From: Streptomyces parvus
GTDB lineage: Bacteria; Actinomycetota; Actinomycetes; Streptomycetales; Streptomycetaceae
DNA length: 64,000 nucleotides
Direction: 5' to 3'
Assembly: GCF_014648875.1 (NCBI RefSeq)
Contig: NZ_BMRY01000002.1
Location: 841,961-905,960 of the forward strand
This document shows positions 58,751 to 64,000 of this stretch, piece by piece. The notes beneath the pieces were generated by a model. That model was not told the DNA's origin. It saw only the letters and a program-made list of their open reading frames with translations, and did no database searches. The translations under genes were made by a program, and so were the position numbers. How positions within the stretch are numbered: the first letter of the stretch is position 1; each line of letters opens with the position of its first letter.

Positions 58751-59731
58751 ATGAATGCGATCGTCATCGTCCTGATCATTCTGGTGGTGCTCGTCTTCAT
58801 CGCCCTGATCAAGACGATTCAGGTCATCCCGCAGGCCAGCGCCGCCATCGTGGAGCGATTCGGCCGCTACACCCGCACCCTGAACGCCGGCCTGAACATC
58901 GTCGTACCGTTCATCGACTCGATCCGCAACCGGATCGACCTCCGTGAACAGGTCGTGCCCTTCCCGCCGCAGCCGGTGATCACCCAGGACAACCTGGTCG
59001 TCAACATCGACACCGTCATCTACTACCAGGTGACCGACGCCCGCGCCGCGACCTACGAAGTGGCCAGCTACATCCAGGCGATCGAGCAGCTCACCGTCAC
59101 CACCCTCCGCAACATCATCGGCGGCATGGACCTGGAGCGGACCCTCACCTCCCGCGAGGAGATCAACGCGGCCCTGCGCGGCGTCCTCGACGAGGCGACC
59201 GGCAAGTGGGGCATCCGCGTCAACCGCGTCGAGCTCAAGGCGATCGAGCCGCCCACCTCCATCCAGGACTCGATGGAGAAGCAGATGCGCGCCGACCGCG
59301 ACAAGCGCGCCGCGATCCTCACCGCCGAGGGCATCCGGCAGTCCCAGATCCTCACCGCCGAGGGTGAGAAGCAGTCCGCGATCCTGCGCGCCGAGGGTGA
59401 GGCCAAGGCCGCCGCCCTGCGCGCCGAGGGTGAAGCCCAGGCCGTCCGCACGGTCTTCGAGGCCATCCACGCCGGAGACCCGGACCAGAAGCTTCTCTCG
59501 TACCAGTACCTGCAGATGCTCCCGAAGATCGCCGAGGGCGACGCCAACAAGCTCTGGATCGTGCCCAGCGAGATCGGCGACGCCCTCAAGGGCCTCAGCG
59601 GAGCCTTCGGCAACCTCGGCGGCGGCGTACCCGGCTTCAACACCGGCGGCGACGGCGGCAACGGCGGCGGCCCCAAGGGCGGCATCCCGGCCCCCGCGAT
59701 GGAACGACGCGAGGAACCCCCGGTCTCCTGA
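58751..59731 (+). CDS. SPFH/Band 7 domain protein (stomatin/flotillin-like)
   Basis: The 326-residue protein has one N-terminal membrane segment (IVIVLIILVVLVFIALIKTI, 3-22). The SPFH domain spans about 25-200 (VIPQASAAIVERFGRYTRTL, IDLREQVVPFPPQPVITQDN, VNIDTVIYYQVTDARAATYE). A coiled coil follows (about 175-245) with repeated AEGE units (ILTAEGIRQSQILTAEGEKQ and so on). The Gly-rich C-terminus (GGGVPGFNTGGDGGNGGGPK) is disordered. Such proteins form membrane-bound rings that organise proteases or microdomains. The NfeD-like gene upstream is its expected partner. Confidence 0.94.
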   Translation: MNAIVIVLIILVVLVFIALIKTIQVIPQASAAIVERFGRYTRTLNAGLNIVVPFIDSIRNRIDLREQVVPFPPQPVITQDNLVVNIDTVIYYQVTDARAATYEVASYIQAIEQLTVTTLRNIIGGMDLERTLTSREEINAALRGVLDEATGKWGIRVNRVELKAIEPPTSIQDSMEKQMRADRDKRAAILTAEGIRQSQILTAEGEKQSAILRAEGEAKAAALRAEGEAQAVRTVFEAIHAGDPDQKLLSYQYLQMLPKIAEGDANKLWIVPSEIGDALKGLSGAFGNLGGGVPGFNTGGDGGNGGGPKGGIPAPAMERREEPPVS

Positions 59732-59754
59732 CCCGGAAACCCCTTCGTGCATGA

Positions 59755-59797
59755 TCAGTGAGGCCCCTCGACCTTCACGGCGGGGAGGCGTCACTGA
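59755..59797 (+). terminator. Imperfect hairpin after the SPFH gene
   Basis: TCAGTGA (59755-59761) and TCACTGA (59791-59797) pair as the base of a stem, with further G/C pairing inside. It stands between the SPFH stop and the ribosome site of the next gene. Confidence 0.4.
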
Positions 59798-59815
59798 CCA
59801 CCGAAGGAGATGGCC

Positions 59816-60583
59816 TTGTCCATCTGGGAAATACTCGCCGTCTTCGCGGCCGGAGTCGGAGCCGGCACGATCAACACGATCGTCGGCTCCGGCACCCTGA
59901 TCACCTTCCCCGTCCTGCTCGCCACCGGCCTCCCCCCGGTCACCGCGACGGTCTCCAACGCGCTGGGCCTCATCCCCGGCTCCATCAGCGGAGCCATCGG
60001 CTACCGCAGGGAACTCGCCGGCCAGCGCCGCCGGATCATCAGACTGGGCATCGGAGCCGCCATCGGCGGCCTCACCGGAGCCACGCTCCTGCTCGCCCTG
60101 CCCACCACGGCCTTCGAGACGATCGTCCCGGTCCTGGTCGCCATGGCGCTCGTCCTGGTGATCCTGCAACCACGCATCAGCAAAGCCGTGCAGCGCCGCC
60201 GTGAACACACCGGCACCGTGGCCCGCACCGACGGCGGCCCGCTCCTGTTCACCGGCCTGATGCTCGCCAGCGTCTACGGCGGCTACTTCACCGCCGCCCA
60301 GGGGATCATCTACCTCTCCCTGATGGGCATGCTGCTCGACGACACGATGCAGCGCCTCAACGCCGTCAAGAACGTCCTGGCCGCAGTCGTCAACAGCATC
60401 GCCGCGCTGTTCTTCCTCTTCGTCGCCCACTTCGACTGGACGGCCGTCGTCCTCATCGCGGTCGGCTCGGCCATCGGCGGCCAGATAGGCGCCAAGGTCG
60501 GCCGCCGCCTGAGCCCCACCGTCCTGCGCGCCCTCATCGTCGCCGTCGGCACGGTGGCCATCGTCCAGCTGCTGCTCCGCTGA
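59816..60583 (+). CDS. TSUP family permease (TauE/SafE)
   Basis: The start is probably TTG at 59816. The AAGGAG ribosome site touches the ATG at 59810 and so cannot serve it, but has ideal spacing to the TTG. This gives 255 residues and eight or so spans. The two TSUP repeats begin GVGAGTINTIVGSGTLITFP (about 14-33) and FTGLMLASVYGGYFTAAQGI (about 145-164), the latter with typical VYGGYFG-like sequence. Family members export sulfite, sulfoacetate or other sulfonates, and the substrate here is unknown. It is convergent with the HNH gene, and a hairpin lies between. Confidence 0.9.
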   Translation: MSIWEILAVFAAGVGAGTINTIVGSGTLITFPVLLATGLPPVTATVSNALGLIPGSISGAIGYRRELAGQRRRIIRLGIGAAIGGLTGATLLLALPTTAFETIVPVLVAMALVLVILQPRISKAVQRRREHTGTVARTDGGPLLFTGLMLASVYGGYFTAAQGIIYLSLMGMLLDDTMQRLNAVKNVLAAVVNSIAALFFLFVAHFDWTAVVLIAVGSAIGGQIGAKVGRRLSPTVLRALIVAVGTVAIVQLLLR

Positions 60584-60588
60584 CAGAC

Positions 60589-60621
60589 GGTGGGCCCGCC
60601 CCCACCGGGGACGGGCCCACC
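60589..60621. terminator. Bidirectional hairpin terminator
   Basis: GGTGGGCCCG (60589-60598) pairs with CGGGCCCACC (60612-60621). It lies between the convergent TSUP and HNH genes. Confidence 0.75.
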
Positions 60622-60645
60622 TCTACGTCATCAGGCGTACGTCGA

Positions 60646-61158
60646 CTAAGCCGCTGCCGCCGCCCGGTCCAGCCACTCGGGCAGCTCCGCCCGGTCACCG
60701 GCCCCCATCGCCAGCAGCATCGCCTCGGCGGGGGAGGGGACGAACGGCTGCTTCAGCAACGGCATCCCCGCCTGCTCCGGCGTACGGGCCGCCTTGCGGT
60801 GGTTGTCCTCGGCGCAGGAGGCCACCGTGTTCAGCCAGGTGTCCTGCCCGCCCTGGGCACGCGGCACCACGTGGTCGACGGTGGACGCCCGCCGCCCGCA
60901 GTACGCGCACCGGTGCTGGTCCCGTATCAGCACACCCCTTCTGGACCACGGGGCCTGTCTTCGGAACGGCACCCGTACGTACCGGCAGAGCCTGATCACC
61001 CGGGGCGCCGGAATGTCCACGGCGGCACCACGCATACGGAGTTCGGGATGCGACTGCTCGACGACGGCCTTGTCCGTCAGGATCAGGACCACCGCACGGT
61101 TGAGCGTCACTGTCGACAGCGGCTCGAAGCTCGCGTTGAGAACCAGCGTGTCACGCAT
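60646..61158 (-). CDS. HNH endonuclease family protein
   Basis: The ATG at 61158 gives 170 residues (MRDTLVLNASFEPLSTVTLN). The first half is the conserved LNASFEPL and SHPELRMRGAAVDIPAPRVI region of actinobacterial HNH proteins. The HNH core (about 95-140) shows zinc-type CAYCGRRASTVDHVVPRAQG, then TWLNTVASCAEDNHRK, with the His of VDHVVP and the Asn/His of DNHRK. The natural substrate is unknown. This group is ubiquitous and chromosomal, so it is more likely a housekeeping nuclease than a mobile or restriction enzyme. Confidence 0.92.
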   Translation of the reverse strand: MRDTLVLNASFEPLSTVTLNRAVVLILTDKAVVEQSHPELRMRGAAVDIPAPRVIRLCRYVRVPFRRQAPWSRRGVLIRDQHRCAYCGRRASTVDHVVPRAQGGQDTWLNTVASCAEDNHRKAARTPEQAGMPLLKQPFVPSPAEAMLLAMGAGDRAELPEWLDRAAAAA

Positions 61159-61240
61159 CCCGCCCACCTCCCGTGTGCCGCCCGCCCCCTGGCAGGCCCG
61201 GATCAACTCTGGCTGGGCAGGCCGCGATGGACAACGCAAT

Positions 61241-61283
61241 AAAAAATGCCCTGCTCTGATCTCTCCAAGACCAGAGCAGGGCA
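61241..61283 (-). terminator. Classical intrinsic terminator of the PEBP gene
   Basis: The 12-base arms TGCCCTGCTCTG and CAGAGCAGGGCA pair at 61247-61283. On the minus strand the stem is followed directly by TTTTTT (61246-61241). This is a textbook intrinsic terminator, with a U-run that is rare in this window. Confidence 0.9.
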
Positions 61284-61296
61284 AACAGCAGACGAA

Positions 61297-61842
61297 CTAA
61301 TCGCCGGCGGGAGCCCGGTACTCACCGATCAGCTGCGCACGCCCGAGCGTGTGGAACCGGAGGTTGAACCCGACCACCGCGGGCGAGGAATCACTGTCGA
61401 TCCCGAGCTTCTCGGTGTCCACCGCGTACACGGTGAACACATACCGGTGGTTCTCGCCGGCCGGCGGCGCGGCGCCGCCGAAATCCTTCGACCCGTAGTC
61501 GTTGCGCGCCTGGACGGCGCCCTCCGGCAGCCCCTTGAACTCCCCGCTGCCCGCACCGGCCGGCAGCTCGGTCACCGACACCGGGAGGTCGAAGAGCACC
61601 CAGTGCCAGAACCCGCTGCCCGTCGGCGCGTCCGGGTCGAAGCACGTCACGGCGAAGCTCTTGGTCCCCTCGGGGAAACCCTCCCACCGCAGCTGCGGCG
61701 AAGTGTTCCCGGCCGCAAGCACCTGGGCGTCACCCAGCACGGCCCCGGGCGCGAGGTCGTCGCTCACCACGGTGAACGCCGGCACCTCCGGATGGAAGTC
61801 GTGCGGCAGCGGGGCCCTGTTCGGCTCGGTCACGTCTGGCAC
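61297..61842 (-). CDS. YbhB/YbcL (PEBP/Raf kinase inhibitor-like) family protein
   Basis: The 181-residue protein has the phosphatidylethanolamine-binding-protein fold. The anion-binding site is formed by [20 protein letters not shown] (about 65-84, DPDAP and WxHW) and by a later [13 protein letters not shown] (about 125-138, the HRY motif). No signal peptide is present. Bacterial members have no settled function, and ligand binding or kinase modulation is proposed. The start is at 61842 after AGGAGAGG. A U-rich terminator closes the gene. Confidence 0.93.
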   Translation of the reverse strand: MPDVTEPNRAPLPHDFHPEVPAFTVVSDDLAPGAVLGDAQVLAAGNTSPQLRWEGFPEGTKSFAVTCFDPDAPTGSGFWHWVLFDLPVSVTELPAGAGSGEFKGLPEGAVQARNDYGSKDFGGAAPPAGENHRYVFTVYAVDTEKLGIDSDSSPAVVGFNLRFHTLGRAQLIGEYRAPAGD

Positions 61843-61929
61843 CTCTCCTGATCGGTTCGTCTGCCTTCCTCCCCCGACTGTAGGGGGCGTACGTACGCCC
61901 CCCCCGCTCCGGAGGGCGTACCGCCGCGC

Positions 61930-62712
61930 CTAGAGCCAGTTGCGCTGGCCGCCGACCTGGGCGAGCCACTGGTTGAGGTACGCCGCCCAGTCGGTCTGCT
62001 GGTAGTCGTGCAGCCCGACCTTGAACGCCCGGTAGGAGTCGCTGCCCTCGCTGAACAGCCCCGGCTTCTTGTCCATCTCCAGGACGACGTCCATCTCCCG
62101 GTCGTCGGCGACGAAGGTCAGCTCCACCTGGTTCAGCCCGCGGTACTGCGTCGGCGGGACGAACTCGATCTCCTGGTAGAACGGCAGCCGCTGACGCGTC
62201 CCCCGGATGTGGCCCCGCTCCATGTCCGCGCTGCGGAATCCGAAGCCGAGCTGCCGGAAGGCGTTGAGGATGGCCTCCTGGGCCGGCAGCGGGTGCACGT
62301 TGATGGGGTCCAGGTCACCGGAGTCCAGTGCCCGGGCGATCTCCAGCTCGGTGGTCACACCGATGTTCATGCCGCGCAGCTGCTGGCCGCCGAACATCGT
62401 GATCGGCGTCTCCCACGGGATCTCCAGACCGAACGGCACCACATGCACCGCGCCCGCCTGCACCTCGAAGGCGCCGCCGAGGTTCAGCTTGGTGAACTCG
62501 ATGTCCTGCTTGGTCTCCTGGTCGCCGCTCTCCACCTCGACCCGCGCCTGGAGTCCGACGTTGAGTCCCTCGATCTGCTGGGCGACCGAACCGCCCTGGA
62601 TCCGCACCTCGCCCTGGACGACCCCACCGGGGACGACATTCACCTCGGTGAGCTCGGTCTCCACCGAGGCACCGCCGGCACCCATGCTCGCGAGCAGCCG
62701 CTTGAAGCCCAT
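61930..62712 (-). CDS. SpoOM-like sporulation control protein
   Basis: The ATG at 62712 after AAGGAG gives 260 residues (MGFKRLLASMGAGGASVETE). The arrestin-like Spo0M fold is recognisable: TELTEVNVVPGGVVQGEVRI (about 19-38), VPFGLEIPWETPITMFGGQQ (about 94-113) and VTTELEIARALDSGDLDPIN (about 122-141). The end, YRGLNQVELTFVADDREMDV VLEMDKK, is also typical. In Bacillus, Spo0M influences sporulation and cell shape; in Streptomyces a role in development is likely but unproven as far as I know. Confidence 0.92.
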   Translation of the reverse strand: MGFKRLLASMGAGGASVETELTEVNVVPGGVVQGEVRIQGGSVAQQIEGLNVGLQARVEVESGDQETKQDIEFTKLNLGGAFEVQAGAVHVVPFGLEIPWETPITMFGGQQLRGMNIGVTTELEIARALDSGDLDPINVHPLPAQEAILNAFRQLGFGFRSADMERGHIRGTRQRLPFYQEIEFVPPTQYRGLNQVELTFVADDREMDVVLEMDKKPGLFSEGSDSYRAFKVGLHDYQQTDWAAYLNQWLAQVGGQRNWL

Positions 62713-62799
62713 AGTCACTCCTTCTTGGTTCTGACCCCTACATACGCGCCACGACGGTAGCCGGTTCCCGCCGGAGCGATCCCAGTACCCTCGGACCCC

Positions 62800-63453
62800 A
62801 TGACCAAAAGCCCCGACCGCACTCCACTGACGCGGGACTTCTTCGCCCGCGACGTCCTGGAGGTCGCCCCCGACCTGCTGGGCCGCACCCTCGTACGCCG
62901 GGAGCCGGGGGGCACGATCGAGCTGCGCCTGACCGAGGTGGAGGCGTACGCGGGCGAGATCGACCCCGGCTCGCACGCCTTCCGAGGCCGCACCGCCCGC
63001 AACGGCGTGATGTTCGGCCCACCCGGCCACACGTACGTCTACTTCACGTACGGGATGTGGCACTGCCTCAACCTGGTCTGCGGCCCGGACGGCCACGCCA
63101 GTGGAGTCCTGCTCCGGGCCGGCGAGATCAACGTCGGCGCCCACCTGGCCCGAGACCGGCGCAGCTCGGCCCGCAACGACAAGGAACTGGCCAAAGGCCC
63201 GGCCCGTCTCGCCACCGCCCTCGACGTCGACCGCGACCTGAACGGCAGCGACCTCTTCGGCGGCCCCACCTCGGCGCTGTCCATCCTTTACGGCACCCCA
63301 CCGCCCCGTGACCTCGTACGGAGCGGCCCCCGCACCGGAGTGGGCGGCGACGGAGCCCACCAGCCGTGGCGCTTCTGGATCGAGGGAGACCCCACGGTGA
63401 GCCCGTACCGCGCCCACGCTCCGCGCCGTCGGCCCAGCCGCAAGGCGACTTGA
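62800..63453 (+). CDS. 3-methyladenine DNA glycosylase (AAG/MPG type)
   Basis: The 217-residue base-excision repair enzyme removes alkylated purines. The order of AAG motifs is clear: [25 protein letters not shown] (about 10-34), [26 protein letters not shown] (catalytic Glu in VEAY, about 46-51) and [26 protein letters not shown] (about 67-92). VLLRAGEI and [16 protein letters not shown] follow. The start at ATG 62800 gives the normal length. Its stop codon overlaps the -35 of the first ribosomal RNA promoter. Confidence 0.94.
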   Translation: MTKSPDRTPLTRDFFARDVLEVAPDLLGRTLVRREPGGTIELRLTEVEAYAGEIDPGSHAFRGRTARNGVMFGPPGHTYVYFTYGMWHCLNLVCGPDGHASGVLLRAGEINVGAHLARDRRSSARNDKELAKGPARLATALDVDRDLNGSDLFGGPTSALSILYGTPPPRDLVRSGPRTGVGGDGAHQPWRFWIEGDPTVSPYRAHAPRRRPSRKAT

Positions 63454-63478
63454 CGCGCCCTCGGCGGACGCCTAATGT
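63450..63478 (+). promoter_or_regulatory. First promoter of the rRNA operon
   Basis: TTGACG (63450-63455), a 17-base spacer and TAATGT (63473-63478) form the best-matching vegetative promoter in the window. The -35 overlaps the TGA stop of the glycosylase gene. Transcription should start near 63485 and run into the rRNA leader. Confidence 0.7.
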
Positions 63479-64000
63479 AGTCCGAGCCGCTTGACACGGG
63501 TACAGCTCTCGGCACAGTCCATCGGACCGGACCGAGCCACTCGAAGCGGCCACACCACTACCGACGACTCACCCTGGCGGGTGCGAATTCGGCATGCCCG
63601 TAATTCGCCCTATCAGCTCGATTATGAGCTGCCAAGAGAATCGGTTAACGTAGTGGACGCGCCGAAAGGCAAGGCCACTCCACGGGCCACCGGAAATCGA
63701 ATTCGGACCGGAAACGGAACGAAAAAGAGTCTGGTAAAGTTGGAACCGCCGGAAAGGGAAAGCGCGAAAGCGAAAAACCTGGAAAGCGAAACTGCACGGC
63801 CCGCTTCGACCGGGAATCGGACACGAAAGAGTCTGATAGAGTCGGAAACGCAAGACAGCAAGACAAAGAAGTAAAACGAAGGGAAGCGCCCGGAGGGCCC
63901 CGGTGATACGGGACCGAAGGAAGCGTCCGTTCCTTGAGAACTCAACAGCGTGCCAAAAGTCAACGCCAGATATGTTGATACCCCGTCTCCGGCCGTTTTG
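63454..64000 (+). ncRNA. Multi-promoter leader of a ribosomal RNA operon (16S gene beyond the window)
   Basis: The sequence is A-rich for Streptomyces from 63590 on and lacks coding bias. The end, CTTGAGAACTCAACAGCGTG then CCAAAAGTCAACGCCAGATA, is the conserved segment just before 16S rRNA in Streptomyces rrn operons, carrying antitermination and processing signals. Two similar promoter units contain AGAGTCTGGTAAAGTTGGAA (63726-63745; -10 TAAAGT) and AGAGTCTGATAGAGTCGGAA (63828-63847; -10 TAGAGT), 102 bases apart. TAACGT at 63646-63651 may be another -10. The 16S gene itself is not in the window. Confidence 0.85.

Noticed and set aside
60646..61158. HNH protein as part of a defence or mobile element
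   Set aside because: It is of the ubiquitous chromosomal LNASFEPL type, with ordinary neighbours and no linked methylase, recombinase or repeats.
63491..63874. 127-codon plus-strand frame in the rRNA leader
   Set aside because: The region matches rRNA promoter and leader sequence. Codon third positions show no G/C bias, and there is no ribosome site.

Overview
This window reads as core chromosome of a Streptomyces species. Base composition is very high in G+C, coding frames show strong third-position G/C bias, start codons are mixed ATG/GTG/TTG, many starts overlap the previous stop (ATGA/GTGA), and several genes seem to be transcribed from their first codon. Marker genes agree: a short cysteine-free chaplin (chpE), the small nucleoid protein Gbn, Spo0M and a PHO-box phosphate transporter. 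The gene order matches, as I recall it, the stretch around SCO1792-SCO1855 of S. coelicolor, read in descending order. No prophage, insertion sequence, CRISPR array or tRNA gene was seen.

Layout. 1-6500 (minus strand) is an adenosylcobalamin operon under a cobalamin riboswitch: cobD(cbiB), cobQ, a two-domain chelatase, cobO and cobB, the last cut by the window edge. 6530-8162 is a PhoP-type phosphate transporter pair. 8371-11799 holds a class II aldolase, an alpha/beta hydrolase and a hypothetical protein on the plus strand. 11922-16619 carries a VOC protein, a zinc metallopeptidase, an ABC-F ATPase with a tiny leader ORF, gbn and an enoyl-CoA hydratase. 16637-19898 is a multi-gene Asp23/AmaP envelope locus. 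19927-24764 holds an SDR, a GH15 enzyme, SURF1, a small zinc protein and a DnaQ-like exonuclease with a BRCT domain.

24818-27910 encodes a 1030-residue NACHT ATPase with C-terminal leucine-rich repeats. It looks like a bacterial NLR-type immune protein, stands alone among housekeeping genes, and is the best candidate in the window for a poorly described system. 28060-34868 contains a sterol desaturase, a lysoplasmalogenase, a secreted subtilase, the DUF485/ActP acetate symporter pair and moaA. 34916-42348 holds small stress and zinc proteins, tyrS, the TldD/TldE pair and the fatty-acid pair fabG-fabI.

42524-50492 has a secreted protein, a FadR-type regulator divergent from an MFS exporter, a SixA phosphatase, serB and a double-FHA ABC exporter of the Rv1747 type. 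50586-56323 has a transglycosylase-like secreted protein, queA with an SDR, a GAF histidine kinase and response regulator, chpE, and a cluster of extragenic repeats. 56324-63453 ends with an ABC ATPase, an NfeD/flotillin pair, a TSUP permease, an HNH nuclease, a PEBP protein, Spo0M and a 3-methyladenine glycosylase. From 63450 the sequence is the multi-promoter leader of a ribosomal RNA operon; the 16S gene would start just beyond the window.

Two themes recur. Short tandem duplications (22-47 bp) sit at gene junctions and leaders: cobD/cobQ, the tyrS leader, the end of the gene at 34916, and 11817-11869. Several promoters have a TAnnnT -10 hexamer exactly six bases before the start codon, the signature of leaderless mRNAs.
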